The notes: generated by a model from the sequence alone, not told the origin. DNA of 55,712 nucleotides from Gammaproteobacteria bacterium (GCA_003560975.1 PWJA01000176.1:1-55712), one strand, 5' to 3'; numbered from the stretch's first letter, positions 37,474 through 49,824 are shown. A program made the numbers and translations.

Positions 37474-38065
37474 GAGACTCCAAAGGGCCGGCTTCAGCCA
37501 TGGCGGGATGGATCAGCTCAAGCTCGGGCTCGAGATTGTCGATGTCCTTGATTTCGGCCAGCGTCGGCAACTCGTCCAGCGACCTGAGATTGAAGTAGTC
37601 GAGGAACGCCCGGCTGGTACCCAGCAGTTCCGGCCGGCCGGGGACGTCGCGATGGCCCACGACCTTGATCCAGTCGCGTTCCTGCAGCGTACGCAGGATG
37701 TTTGCGCTCAGGGAGACGCCCCGGATCTGCTCGATCTCGCCCCGGGTAATCGGCTGACGGTAGGCAATGATGGCCAGGGTTTCGAGCAGCGCGCGCGAGT
37801 AGCGCGGCGTTTTTTCGGTCCACAACTGTGAAATCACCGGCATCAGGCGCGAGCGGATCTGGATTCGGAAACCGCTGCCGACCTCGGTCAGCTCCACGGC
37901 GCGGCCTTCGAGGTCGGCGTCCAGCGCAGCCAGGGCTTCCCGGAGCAGCCCATGGCCGGGTTTTTCTTCGTCCGGAAACAGGGCGTTGAGCTGGTTCAGG
38001 TTCAGTGGCTCGCCGGCTGCGAGGAGAGCGCCTTCGACGACGGTCTTTAGATGAGCAATGTCCAT
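37355..38065 (-). CDS. scpB: Segregation and condensation protein B
   Basis: 236 residues: ScpB winged-helix protein, bridging the ScpA kleisin with the SMC heads. Conserved parts are VVEGALLAAGEPLNLNQL, TPRYSRALLETLAIIAYRQPI and DLNTAG-free central region with PGRPELLGTSRAFLDYF. After residue 190 a long Glu/Ala/Pro-rich tail (EETTEEESTQEGRGE) overlaps the rluB start in another frame. Encoded with scpA (38-base gap) on the minus strand. Confidence 0.95.
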   Translation of the reverse strand: MDIAHLKTVVEGALLAAGEPLNLNQLNALFPDEEKPGHGLLREALAALDADLEGRAVELTEVGSGFRIQIRSRLMPVISQLWTEKTPRYSRALLETLAIIAYRQPITRGEIEQIRGVSLSANILRTLQERDWIKVVGHRDVPGRPELLGTSRAFLDYFNLRSLDELPTLAEIKDIDNLEPELELIHPAMAEAGPLESHANETTEEESTQEGRGEVPAGPSSPEPEAEAREPKTGSD

Positions 38066-38103
38066 GGGCAGTCGTGCTGAAATAGAAGGTCCGGTTGTTT
38101 CGA

Positions 38104-38922
38104 TCAGGTTTCGCTGGGGCTGCGCAGATAAATGGTGCCGAACAATTCCTGCTGGACCAGATCGATGAGATGCTCGCGCAGGAGCTCGAGCAGGGCCAGG
38201 AACGTGACCACGGCCCCGGTGCGCCCCTCATCCAGGTCGAAACACTGACCGAATTCGACGAATTGATTGCTTGAGACCAGGTCGATCACCCGGGTCATGC
38301 GTTCGCGCACGCTCAGCGGTTCGCTCTGAACCTGATGATGAGCGAGGGTATCCGCCCGCGCCATGACCTCGCGCAGGGCCAGCAGCAGCTCGCGCAGATC
38401 GACCTCGGGCGGAAGCCGGATCTGGCCCTGCTCCTCGATCGCGGCCGAGGCCACGACCAGGTCCCGCTCCAGGCGGGGCAGGGCGTCAAGATCGTCGGCC
38501 GCCTGCTTGAAGCGTTCGTACTCCTGGAGCCTGCGGATCAGGTCGGCGCGCGGATCATGCTCGTCGTCTTCTTCCGGCTGGGGGCGCGGCAGCAGCATGC
38601 GCGATTTGATTTCAGCCAGGATGGCGGCCATTACCAGGTACTCGGCGGCCAGTTCCAGGCGCATGCCGGCCATCATCTCGATGTAGCCGGTGTATTGCCG
38701 GGTAATTTCAGCGATGGGAATGTCGAGAATGTCCAGGTTCTGGCGTCGGATGAGATACAAGAGCAGATCCAGCGGCCCTTCAAAGGCTTCCAGAAAGACT
38801 TCCAGCGCATCGGGCGGAATGTAGAGATCGTCCGGCAGTTTGAGCAAAGGCTGGCCCTGGACGACGGCGAAGGGCATCTCCTGCTGGGCGGTGGGGCTGC
38901 TTGGCGGCGGGCTGGGCTGCAT
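38104..38922 (-). CDS. scpA: Segregation and condensation protein A (kleisin)
   Basis: 272 residues. Kleisin with the N-terminal motif FEGPLDLLLYLIRRQNLDIL that binds the SMC neck, a middle helical part (EYLVMAAILAEIKSRMLLPR) and a C-terminal winged helix (TFLALLELLREHLIDLVQQE). It closes the SMC ring for chromosome organisation. A divergent, short intergenic region (38923-39046) with TACAAT at 39001 separates it from yciI. Confidence 0.95.
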   Translation of the reverse strand: MQPSPPPSSPTAQQEMPFAVVQGQPLLKLPDDLYIPPDALEVFLEAFEGPLDLLLYLIRRQNLDILDIPIAEITRQYTGYIEMMAGMRLELAAEYLVMAAILAEIKSRMLLPRPQPEEDDEHDPRADLIRRLQEYERFKQAADDLDALPRLERDLVVASAAIEEQGQIRLPPEVDLRELLLALREVMARADTLAHHQVQSEPLSVRERMTRVIDLVSSNQFVEFGQCFDLDEGRTGAVVTFLALLELLREHLIDLVQQELFGTIYLRSPSET

Positions 38923-39000
38923 GCCTGCAGTGTAGCGAGTTCCCGTTCGGCCTGCCGGCGCATCGCTGCGGCGCGTGCGCGTGATCGGCGGCCGGACGGG

Positions 39001-39006
39001 TACAAT
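39001..39006 (+). promoter_or_regulatory. Candidate -10 box for yciI-bolA-ppiC
   Basis: TACAAT 41 bases before the yciI start; no convincing -35 hexamer. Confidence 0.3.
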
Positions 39007-39046
39007 CAGGGGCGACGACTGCGACCAAAGGATTCAGAGCGGCATC

Positions 39047-39346
39047 ATGTTCTATTGCATCATCGGATACGACGTAGAAGACAGCCTGGCCAGGCGAGCA
39101 GGGGCGCGAACCGACCATCTCGAGCGCCTGCACAGTCTGTGCGATCAAGGCCGGCTGCTGACGGCAGGTCCCCTGCCGGCCATCGATGCAGCCGATCCCG
39201 GTCCGGCCGGTTTCGCCGGTTCGCTGATCATTGCCGAATTCCCCAGTATGGAAGACGCCCGGCGCTGGGCCGATGAGGATCCCTACGTTCTGGCCGGTGC
39301 CTGGAGCGGCACGGAAGTACACCCCTACAAGGCGGTGCTGCCATGA
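39047..39346 (+). CDS. yciI: YciI family protein
   Basis: 99-residue YciI-like protein, a ferredoxin-like fold (MFYCIIGYDVEDSLARR, LHSLCDQGRLLTAGPLP, ADEDPYVLAGAW). Some members dehalogenate or act as small enzymes; no function is certain here. ATG 39047 is preferred over the track start, which adds residues across the scpA promoter region. Its end overlaps bolA by four bases. Confidence 0.93.
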   Translation: MFYCIIGYDVEDSLARRAGARTDHLERLHSLCDQGRLLTAGPLPAIDAADPGPAGFAGSLIIAEFPSMEDARRWADEDPYVLAGAWSGTEVHPYKAVLP

Positions 39347-39615
39347 CCGAGCAACGCGTCGCCATGATCCGGGCGTGCCTGGAAGAGCAGCTCTGCCCGA
39401 TCGAGCTGGAAATCGTCGATGAATCCCATCTGCACGCCGGCCACCCGGGCGCGCGTGATGGTCGCGGTCATTTCCGCGTGCGCCTGATCAGCGAAGCCTT
39501 CGATGGCCTGCCGCGTCTGGCCCGCCATCGAAAGGTCTATGCGGCCGTCGGCGATCTGATGACGACCGACATCCATGCCCTGAATATTGAGGCAATTTCT
39601 CCAAATGAATCGTAA
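39343..39615 (+). CDS. bolA: BolA family protein
   Basis: 90 residues with the BolA core (SHLHAGHPGARDGRGHFRV and RKVYAAVGDLMTTDIHALNI). BolA proteins work with monothiol glutaredoxins in iron-sulfur trafficking, and E. coli BolA also affects cell shape. Translated from an ATGA overlap with yciI. Its final codons overlap the next gene by 11 bases. Confidence 0.95.
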   Translation: MTEQRVAMIRACLEEQLCPIELEIVDESHLHAGHPGARDGRGHFRVRLISEAFDGLPRLARHRKVYAAVGDLMTTDIHALNIEAISPNES

Positions 39616-40444
39616 CAGTCTATTAATTAGCGTATTTCTAGCAGCTTCCATGCTGTTGCTGTCGGCCTGTCAGCCGACCTCGTCCGATCCGTTCATCGAC
39701 CCTGAAGACGTCATTCTGGTCGAGGTCGACGGTCGTCCCATCTCGCTGCCGATGCTGGAGTACATGATGGCCCAGCGTGGCGTGGACGAAGACGATCACG
39801 AGGCCATGCGCGAGGTTCTCGAGGAGTTGATTCGGCTTCGCGCCGTGGCCAACGCGGCCGAGCAGGACGGCCTGGCCGATCAGTCCGAGGTCCGTGCCCA
39901 GCGCGCCCTGCGCGATATGGAAACGCTGCAGTTGCGCTATTTCAGCCGAATTCACGAAGAATACCCGGTTACGGACGAGGACATCCGGGTCGTGTATGAA
40001 AACCAGCTGCGGCGCTCCGGGGACCGTCAGTTCCGCCTCGAGACCATTGTCTACCCGAGCCAGGCGCAGGCGCTTCTGGCCATTGCGTCGCTGGAGGATG
40101 GCGAGACGGATTTCGCCAGCCTCAGGGAGCAGGCGAGAAGCGATGGTCTGGTGGTCGAACCGACCGGCTGGGTCGACCGTAGCCAGGTTGGCGAGGAACT
40201 GGCGCCGCTGTTTGTCGAGGCCGAGGCCGACGACGTGCTGTCCGCGCCGCTGCAGACGCCGCAGGGATGGCGACTGGTGCGAATTGCCGAGCAACGGGAT
40301 CTGCAGGCCCCGGCTCTGGAGGATGTTCGCGAGGGCATCGCTCGCCAGCTGGTCCGGCAACGCCTGGAGGCCCTGGTCGAGGATCTCTACCAAGCCTCCG
40401 AAATCACTCCCATGCTGCCGCTGGAAGAAGCCGCAGCGGAATAG
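39605..40444 (+). CDS. Parvulin-like peptidyl-prolyl isomerase lipoprotein
   Basis: 279 residues. Lipobox SMLLLSAC at residues 16-23, an N-terminal helical SurA-like chaperone part with a DRLI-type segment (VEVDGRPISLPMLEYMMAQRG), and a C-terminal parvulin domain (RQFRLETIVYPSQAQALLAI, GWVDRSQVGEELAPLF, TPQGWRLVRI). It should help fold envelope proteins. yciI-bolA-PPIase is a conserved order near division genes in gammaproteobacteria. Start at ATG 39605, upstream ATG/ORF 39587 is less likely. The first 60 bases are AT-rich, common at gene starts. Confidence 0.88.
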   Translation: MNRNSLLISVFLAASMLLLSACQPTSSDPFIDPEDVILVEVDGRPISLPMLEYMMAQRGVDEDDHEAMREVLEELIRLRAVANAAEQDGLADQSEVRAQRALRDMETLQLRYFSRIHEEYPVTDEDIRVVYENQLRRSGDRQFRLETIVYPSQAQALLAIASLEDGETDFASLREQARSDGLVVEPTGWVDRSQVGEELAPLFVEAEADDVLSAPLQTPQGWRLVRIAEQRDLQAPALEDVREGIARQLVRQRLEALVEDLYQASEITPMLPLEEAAAE

Positions 40445-40477
40445 AGCGCGCGGGCTTCGTTCGGACCGTCGGGTCGG

Positions 40478-40867
40478 TCAGGGCAGGGCGACGGCCGGCG
40501 CCGGCTGCCAGTCCCTGGCCCGGTGCTCGGCGACCACGGCGGTGAAAATGCCGCCGCGAACGTTGAAATCGGCGGTCAGACGCATGAAGCGCGGTGCGGT
40601 GGCGTCGACCAGGTCTTCGAGAATGCGGTTGGTGACGGCTTCGTGGAACGCGCCCTCGTCGCGGAAGCTCCAGACGTAGTTTTTCAGCGCCTTGAGTTCG
40701 ACACAGAACTGATCCGGAACGTACTCGAGCAGGAGCTCGGCAAAATCGGGCTGCCCGGTCTTGGGGCACAGGCAGGTAAACTCGGGAATCCGAATCCGGA
40801 TGGTATAATCCCGCGCCGGTTGAGGGTTGGGAAAGACTTCCAGTTCCTTGCTGGGCTGACTTGGCAT
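40478..40867 (-). CDS. queF: 7-cyano-7-deazaguanine reductase QueF (type I)
   Basis: 129 residues, the short unimodular QueF. It reduces preQ0 to preQ1 with NADPH in queuosine synthesis. The nucleophile and acid residues are C34 and D41 in [15 protein letters not shown], matching the seven-residue spacing in the family, and the NADPH-binding [16 protein letters not shown] is present. It converges on the PPIase gene and diverges from smc. Confidence 0.96.
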   Translation of the reverse strand: MPSQPSKELEVFPNPQPARDYTIRIRIPEFTCLCPKTGQPDFAELLLEYVPDQFCVELKALKNYVWSFRDEGAFHEAVTNRILEDLVDATAPRFMRLTADFNVRGGIFTAVVAEHRARDWQPAPAVALP

Positions 40868-40954
40868 TTCGATGGTTTCTCCGACCGGCTTTCGATACGC
40901 CGGACGAGCACCGGCAGAGCCGTATTAGAACAAAAACAGCTGACGGATGCGTCA

Positions 40955-43900
40955 ATGCGACTGACCGCAATCAAACTGTCGGGCTTCAAGTCCTTTGTGG
41001 AGCCGACCACGGTACGATTCCCGTCCAACCTGATGGGGATCGTCGGGCCCAATGGCTGTGGAAAATCCAACATCATCGATGCCGTGCGCTGGGTGATGGG
41101 GGAAAGCTCGGCCCGTCAGCTTCGCGGCGAATCCATGAGTGACGTCATTTTTTCCGGATCGAGCGTGCGCAAGCCGGTTGGTACGGCGACCGTTGAACTG
41201 CTGTTTGACAACAGCGACGGCCGGGCCGGCGGTGAGTATGCCGCCTACAGCGAAATTTCCGTCAAGCGCCAGGTCAGTCGGGACGGACAGTCGGTCTATT
41301 CCCTCAACGGCACCCGATGCCGGCGCAGGGACATCACGGATCTGTTCCTCGGCACCGGCCTGGGCCCGCGCAGCTACGCAATCATCGAGCAGGGCATGAT
41401 TTCGCAGATCGTGGAAGCGCGACCGGAGGAATTGCGCGGCTTTCTGGAGGAGGCGGCCGGTGTCTCGCGCTACAAGGAGCGCCGACGCGAGACCGAAAAC
41501 CGGATCCGGCATACCCGGGAAAACCTCGAGCGCCTGCGCGATCTTCGCGAGGAAGTGGGCAAGCAGCTCGAAAAACTGCGCCGGCAGGCGCGCGCGGCCG
41601 AGCGCTATCGCAAGCTCAAGAAACGCTACCGCGAAGACGAGGCCCGTCTGACCGCGCTGCGCTGGCGCGAAACCAGCGCCCTGGCCGAATCGCAACAGGC
41701 CAACCTGGCCAAGGTCGAAACCGCCTTGCAGGCGGCGCTGTCCGGGCAACGATCAGCCGAAAAGGAACTCGAGGCGCTGCGCCAGCAGCAGCACGACGCC
41801 GGCGAGCGGACCGCTTCGATCCAGGCGGAGCTCTACGAGGTGGCCGGCGAGATCGCCCGCCTGGAGCAGGCGATCGAGCACCAGCGCGACATCCGGCAGC
41901 GGCAAAAAGCCGAGTTCAGCGAAACCGAGACGCAGCTCAACGACCTGCAGCAGCATCTGATTCTCGACAAGGCCCAGGTCACCGAGACGTCCGAACGAAT
42001 CGCCCAGCTGCAGCCGGAACTCGAGCAGGCGCGGGCAGCGGAAAAAGAGGCGCTGGCCGCGGCCGAACAGGCCGAACAGGCCCTTGGACACTGGCAGCAA
42101 CAATGGCAGGAGCACCAGCAATCGGCTGCCCAGACCGCCAGCCATGCCGAGCTTCTGCGCCAGCGCATCGAACACCTCGACGACCGCATGGGTCGGGCCG
42201 CCGAGCGGATCAGGAATCTCACCGCCGAGGGCGGGGCAGCGGCCGAGGAAGAGGTGCAGGGCCAGCTGGTGCGGGCGCGCGCCGAACTCGATGCGGCCGA
42301 GCAGAAGCTGCAGACGATGCGCGCCGACGGCGAGCGGGCCGGGGCCGATCGATCGCGCCTGCGCGAACGGATCGAGAGCTTGCGCAACGATCTCGAACAG
42401 GCCCGCGCCGGCCGTCATGAGCGCAGCGCCCGGCTCGATTCGCTGCGCCTGCTCAACCGCGGCGGCGACGAGGACAGTGCGCTGGGCGACTGGCTGCAGG
42501 CCCGCAACATCGATCCGACCCGGCGCGTGTTGAGCCGCATTCGGGTGCGCGACGCGCGCTGGACCGGCGCGGTCGAACACGTTCTGGCCGACTGGCTGCA
42601 GGCCGCGACGGTCGAGCAGCTCGGGCCGCTACTGGACAGTGACCTGCCCGAAACCGGCTTGAGCCTGGTCGCCGATGGCGCGATAGACGCGGTGCCCGGA
42701 AGCCTGGCGGCGCAGACCGAAAACACCGGGGTCCTGGGTCGAAGACTCAATCGAATCCGCTGCGTCGAAAGTCTGGCCGAAGCCCGCACCCTCCTGGCCG
42801 ATCTGGAGCCGCTGGAATCGGTGATCACCCCCGAGGGCTGGTGGCTGGGACCGGGCTGGATGCGCCAGCCCGCCCGCAGCGAGGGAGCTGCCGGGGTGCT
42901 TCGGCGCGAGGCCGAAATCCGTGACCTCGAGCAGCGTCTGGCCAGCGACGCCGAGGCCATCGAGCGGCTCGAGTCCGGGCTGAAAGAAACGCGCGCGCAG
43001 CTGCACGGGACCGAGCAGGAAGCGCAGCGCCTGGACCAGGAGATCCACAAGGGGGAGCGCGAGCGGGCCCAGATCCAGGGCCGGATCAGCGCACTCAATG
43101 GCCGCATCGAGACCCTGGCGCGGCAACGCGAAGCCGTCAACCGGGAGCTCGAACACCTGAAGGCCCGCCAGGCCGAAGATACTGGAGCGGTTGGCACAGC
43201 CCGGTCCGAGCTGCAGGAGGCGATGAGCGCCATGGAGGCAGCCGAGCAGAAACGAGAGCCCTTGTGGCAGGAAAAAAAGCGCCTGCAGGAGGTGCTCGAT
43301 CAGGCCCGCGGCGTGTACCGCGAAAGCAGGGAACGGCGCGAAGCGCTGTCGTTGAAGCTGGAATCCAGCCGCGCCGGACTCGATTCGCTGCGCCAGGCGA
43401 TCGCGAGGATCGACAACCAGGTAGGCCAGCTGCAGTCCCGGTACGTCGAGCTCAGCGAGGCCCTGGCCCAGGGTGATGAGCCGGTCCGTGAACAGCAAAA
43501 ACAGCGCGACGCGCTGCTGGAGCGACGCCTGGATGTCGAAGGACGTCTGCGCAGCGCACGAGAAAAGCTGGAAGAACTGGAGGCCGCCTGGCGCGAGCAG
43601 GACGAGCGCCGCAGGCAAAGCGCGGCCGAGGCCGAAGAGGTGCGCACGCGCCAGTCAGCGCTCCAGCTGGAACTGCACGAGACCCAGCTCAAGGCGCGCT
43701 CGCTGGCCGAGCACGTCGACGAGCTGGAAGGCGACATGGAGTCTCTGCTCGAGACCTTGCCCGACGGCGCCGAGGCGCGCCAGTACCAGGCCGATCTCGA
43801 AGGGCTGGAAGAAAAGATTCGCCGGCTGGAGCCGGTCAACCTGGCCGCCATCGACGAGCACGCGACCGAATCGGAGCGCAAGGACTATCTCGACCGTCAG

Positions 43901-44440
43901 CACGACGATCTGGAACAGGCCCTGGAGACGCTGGAAAAGGCCATTGGCCGGATCGACCGGGATTCCCGCACGCGCTTCCGCGAAACCTTCGAAAAGGTCA
44001 ACCAGAACATGGAAACGCTGTTTCCGCGCCTGTTCGGCGGCGGTCACGGGCACCTGGAAATGGTCGGCGACGACTGGCTTTCGGCCGGTGTGGCGATCAT
44101 GGCCCGCCCGCCCGGGAAGCGGATCTCGCGAATTCACATGATGTCCGGTGGCGAAAAGGCCCTGACCGCCGTCGCCTTCGTCTTTGCCATTTTCAATCTG
44201 AATCCGGCACCGTTTTGCCTGCTCGACGAGGTCGATGCCCCGCTCGATGACGCCAACGTCGGTCGATTCTCCGAGATGGTTCGCGAAATGTCGGAGCAGG
44301 TCCAGTTTCTGCTGGTGACCCATAACAAGGTCACCATGGAGGTGACCCACCAGATGCTGGGTGTGACCATGCGGGAGCCGGGCGTATCGCGGATCGTCAG
44401 CGTGGATCTGGACCGGGCCGTGGCGCTTGCCGAGGCCTGA
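40955..44440 (+). CDS. smc: Chromosome segregation protein SMC
   Basis: 1161 residues, standard bacterial SMC. Walker A GIVGPNGCGKSNIID (about residues 28-41), a long coiled coil, a hinge around residues 510-650 (GDWLQARNIDPTRRVLSRI), returning coiled coil, then the ABC signature MMSGGEKALTAVAF and Walker B PFCLLDEVDAPLDDANV. It organises the chromosome with ScpA and ScpB (37355-38922). ATG 40955 (MRLTAIKLSGFKSF) is the family start; the track extension to 40523 is antisense to queF. zipA follows after 65 bases. Confidence 0.98.
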   Translation: MRLTAIKLSGFKSFVEPTTVRFPSNLMGIVGPNGCGKSNIIDAVRWVMGESSARQLRGESMSDVIFSGSSVRKPVGTATVELLFDNSDGRAGGEYAAYSEISVKRQVSRDGQSVYSLNGTRCRRRDITDLFLGTGLGPRSYAIIEQGMISQIVEARPEELRGFLEEAAGVSRYKERRRETENRIRHTRENLERLRDLREEVGKQLEKLRRQARAAERYRKLKKRYREDEARLTALRWRETSALAESQQANLAKVETALQAALSGQRSAEKELEALRQQQHDAGERTASIQAELYEVAGEIARLEQAIEHQRDIRQRQKAEFSETETQLNDLQQHLILDKAQVTETSERIAQLQPELEQARAAEKEALAAAEQAEQALGHWQQQWQEHQQSAAQTASHAELLRQRIEHLDDRMGRAAERIRNLTAEGGAAAEEEVQGQLVRARAELDAAEQKLQTMRADGERAGADRSRLRERIESLRNDLEQARAGRHERSARLDSLRLLNRGGDEDSALGDWLQARNIDPTRRVLSRIRVRDARWTGAVEHVLADWLQAATVEQLGPLLDSDLPETGLSLVADGAIDAVPGSLAAQTENTGVLGRRLNRIRCVESLAEARTLLADLEPLESVITPEGWWLGPGWMRQPARSEGAAGVLRREAEIRDLEQRLASDAEAIERLESGLKETRAQLHGTEQEAQRLDQEIHKGERERAQIQGRISALNGRIETLARQREAVNRELEHLKARQAEDTGAVGTARSELQEAMSAMEAAEQKREPLWQEKKRLQEVLDQARGVYRESRERREALSLKLESSRAGLDSLRQAIARIDNQVGQLQSRYVELSEALAQGDEPVREQQKQRDALLERRLDVEGRLRSAREKLEELEAAWREQDERRRQSAAEAEEVRTRQSALQLELHETQLKARSLAEHVDELEGDMESLLETLPDGAEARQYQADLEGLEEKIRRLEPVNLAAIDEHATESERKDYLDRQHDDLEQALETLEKAIGRIDRDSRTRFRETFEKVNQNMETLFPRLFGGGHGHLEMVGDDWLSAGVAIMARPPGKRISRIHMMSGGEKALTAVAFVFAIFNLNPAPFCLLDEVDAPLDDANVGRFSEMVREMSEQVQFLLVTHNKVTMEVTHQMLGVTMREPGVSRIVSVDLDRAVALAEA

Positions 44441-44505
44441 GACCGGCAAGCGCCGGCGGTCCATGCGGTAAACTCCCAGGTTGTTCTGGAACGGGTCGTT
44501 ATGAA

Positions 44506-47279
<2,774 letters not shown>

Positions 47280-47380
47280 CCGATCCCCGTTTGACCGGCA
47301 TCAATCCCCGATGGCGCGAAGTTGTTACCATCGGAGGTGAACTACATCAACAGGGCCTGCAAGGGCGAAGGAGCGTAGTC

Positions 47381-47821
47381 ATGAGTGAGCACATCAGGGA
47401 AATCGTGGTCCCCGTCGATGGATCGGAAAACTCCATCCGGGCAGCAACGTTTGCCATGGAAATGGCCAGTGCAATGGGCGTCGGCGTTCGGCTGTTTTAC
47501 GTCTTTCCGGCCGCTTCCGTGGAAGTCATCGGAATCGCCGGGATGTCACGGTCAGACATTGATCAGGCTGCCCAATCGGCCGCACAGCGGGCGTTCGACA
47601 AGACCCGCGAAGGGGTCGGCGATGCCATGATCGAAAAGGTCGAACAGGAAACCTCGATCGGCGATCCGGCCGAAGAAATCATTCGCCTGACCGAAGACGA
47701 TGAAAAGGCCTTGGTTGTCATCGGTCGGCGCGGCCTCACGCGCATGCGCTCGCTGATGCTCGGCAGCGTCAGCGACAAGGTCCTGCGCCACGCCAAAAGC
47801 CCGGTGACCGTGATTACCTGA
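47381..47821 (+). CDS. Universal stress protein (UspA family)
   Basis: 146 residues, single Usp domain beginning IREIVVPVDGSENS and ending with the ATP-binding motif GRRGLTRMRSLMLGSVSDKVL followed by SPVTVIT. Probably an ATP-binding cytosolic stress protein. ATG 47381 has AAGGAG upstream; the track ORF from 47291 adds unsupported residues. A terminator follows. Confidence 0.94.
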   Translation: MSEHIREIVVPVDGSENSIRAATFAMEMASAMGVGVRLFYVFPAASVEVIGIAGMSRSDIDQAAQSAAQRAFDKTREGVGDAMIEKVEQETSIGDPAEEIIRLTEDDEKALVVIGRRGLTRMRSLMLGSVSDKVLRHAKSPVTVIT

Positions 47822-47852
47822 TAATCAGGCTGCCGCTTCCGGTCGCTGAACC

Positions 47853-47880
47853 CTGGGCCCGGCCATGATGCCGGGCCCAG
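47853..47880 (+). terminator. Intrinsic terminator after uspA
   Basis: CTGGGCCCGGC (47853-47863), loop CATGAT, GCCGGGCCCAG (47870-47880), then CTGTTTT. Confidence 0.75.
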
Positions 47881-47935
47881 CTGTTTTCGGCATCGGAATG
47901 GCGCTAACCTCTTCTTTCCTCAAGTTGGCGTATCC

Positions 47936-49804
47936 ATGAGAAACGACGTCAACGGACGAATGGACGCGGCGAGCCCTGCGATATGGCCCCGATGGGTGCT
48001 CGCAGCCGGATACCTTGGACTGATCGTCATCTGGGTCTTCCTGCTCAGGGAGGCTTCCGGCCCGCTGCTGCCGGCGCTTTTCTTCCTGATACTTGCCGTT
48101 CCGGCCGGGGTCTTCGGAACCTACCTGGCGACCCTTCGACGCATCCACTGGCTGGGCGCATGGTCGAGCGACTCGTTCGCTGTGCGCTGGCTGTCCGGGC
48201 CATGGGTCCGTTTGCTGAGCGGATTCCTGCTGGCCTGTCTGGCATCGGCGACGCTGTCGGTGCGCATTTCCGTCGCCGACCGCATGGACCTGACCCTGCT
48301 TGCGGCTGGCGTCGGGCTCGCAGGGTTGGTTCTGTACGGATTCGGCAAGCGGCTGCGGGCTCAGTTTCAGCCCCTGTATCGAGAGGGAAGGGCGCTGTTC
48401 TGGGCGGCTGCGATTTCCGCCTGCCTGATGAGCCTTGTCGATCCAGCGGTACGATTCCTGACCGGTGCCTACAGCGCCCATGCCACGCTCGGCGAGGCCA
48501 TTGCTGCGGCAGGCCACCAGGCCCACTGGCTTGGAGGCAGCGCGGTGGCGCAATGGGTCAGCGCCTGGGGCAGCACCTGGAGCGGCCTCGAGCGGTTCGT
48601 CCTCGGCCAGCTGGTGGAAGACCCGGGATTGGGCACCTGGCTCGCCCTCCTCCTTTCCGGGCTGCTGCGCTTTCCCCTGTATTTCATGCTGGGCCTTACC
48701 TTTTGCGCCTTCGTTCTGCCCCTGGCGGAGTACAAGCGCGTGCTCCTGCCGAGCACGGCTGCTGATGAACCGGGCGCGCTCTCGTCTGGCCGCATCGCCT
48801 GGGCGAGCGCCTCGGCGACCATTCTGGTGCTGTTCATCTATCTTCCGGTCGTCGGATTGATCGAAACCCAGATCGAAAGTCAACCCGCGTCGAAAGCGCC
48901 GGAAGCCCTGGCCGTGCGCGCGGTCGAGTTGATCGGGGACCACTACCACGCCGTCGGGACCATGGACGAGATCTCGCGTCTTGCCGAATCCATGGTGGCT
49001 GGCCGCGACGATCTGCTGGATCCCCTCGACCGGGCGTTGAGCCGGGGTTTTTCGCTGATGCGTGCAAACGTCGAGGGATACCTGGACTGGTATTACAGCT
49101 TGCCGGGCGAGTGGACCCGTCTGGCGCATCTGCTGACCGGGAACATCGAAGAGCACCTGCGCAGCAGGCTTTCCGAACAGCTCAGCGCCGGCGAGCCCTT
49201 CGCGACGTTCGAGCAGGAATTCGAACAGGCCCTTCGGGGGGAAGCCCGACGAGTAGAAGAATTCCGACGACTGGCGGGCGAAGTGCTGGAAGCCGGACGC
49301 GTCGAGGTGGCGTCCGAGGATGAGGTTCACGTGGTCGCGCGCGGCGACCGGGAAGCGTTGCTGTCCTTGCCGATCCACTCCGGGATCACCACCCTGGAGC
49401 AACGTCTGGGGGTCACGGCCGCGACCGCCGGCATCTCCGGCGTCGTCGCTGCCGCTGCCACCCGCCAGGTCATTCTTCGCCTGGCGACGCGCGGCACGCT
49501 GCGCACCGCCGCCACCGCCCTGGCGCGCCTGACCCTGATCCGTACGGGCTCCAGCGGCGGCGGCGCAGCCGGCGGTGCCTTCCTCGGCGGGGCCATCGGC
49601 TCCGTGGTACCCGGCATCGGTACCGCGATCGGTGCCGCGCTGGGCGGCGCCATCGGCGGGCTTGCCATTGGCGCAGGGGCCGAGTACCTCATCCTGAAAC
49701 TGGAAGAACGCTTCTCGCGCGAGGGTCACCTGCAGCAACTGCTGGCTTCCATCGATGAGGCGGAGGCGGAAGTCCGGCAACAGTTCGGGCTGGAAAGTCA
49801 GTAA
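47936..49804 (+). CDS. Large multipass membrane protein of unknown function with glycine-zipper tail
   Basis: 622 residues I do not recognise. The N-terminal half has about seven hydrophobic segments (for example WVLAAGYLGLIVIWVFLL, LLSGFLLACLASATLSV, ALFWAAAISACLMSLV, and ILVLFIYLPVVGLIE). A soluble helical region of about 180 residues follows (EISRLAESMVAGRDDLLDPL, FEQEFEQALRGEARRVEE). The C-terminus is hydrophobic and glycine-rich (GGAFLGGAIGSVVPGIGTAI, then GAALGGAIGGLAIGAGAEYL), like a glycine-zipper membrane insertion segment, ending in a short amphipathic tail. This combination suggests a membrane anchor with a pore-like or oligomerising tail, but that is inference. It has the same GC as the neighbours, and no operon partner. 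Confidence 0.8.
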   Translation: MRNDVNGRMDAASPAIWPRWVLAAGYLGLIVIWVFLLREASGPLLPALFFLILAVPAGVFGTYLATLRRIHWLGAWSSDSFAVRWLSGPWVRLLSGFLLACLASATLSVRISVADRMDLTLLAAGVGLAGLVLYGFGKRLRAQFQPLYREGRALFWAAAISACLMSLVDPAVRFLTGAYSAHATLGEAIAAAGHQAHWLGGSAVAQWVSAWGSTWSGLERFVLGQLVEDPGLGTWLALLLSGLLRFPLYFMLGLTFCAFVLPLAEYKRVLLPSTAADEPGALSSGRIAWASASATILVLFIYLPVVGLIETQIESQPASKAPEALAVRAVELIGDHYHAVGTMDEISRLAESMVAGRDDLLDPLDRALSRGFSLMRANVEGYLDWYYSLPGEWTRLAHLLTGNIEEHLRSRLSEQLSAGEPFATFEQEFEQALRGEARRVEEFRRLAGEVLEAGRVEVASEDEVHVVARGDREALLSLPIHSGITTLEQRLGVTAATAGISGVVAAAATRQVILRLATRGTLRTAATALARLTLIRTGSSGGGAAGGAFLGGAIGSVVPGIGTAIGAALGGAIGGLAIGAGAEYLILKLEERFSREGHLQQLLASIDEAEAEVRQQFGLESQ

Positions 49805-49824
49805 TCCCGATCCGGCAAGAACGC

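Noticed and set aside
40803-40808. TATAAT as smc promoter
   Set aside because: It lies inside queF coding sequence with no -35 match and would give a leader of about 145 bases.
44441-44465. Terminator after smc
   Set aside because: CCGGC/GCCGG stem is short, has no T-tract and zipA follows closely.
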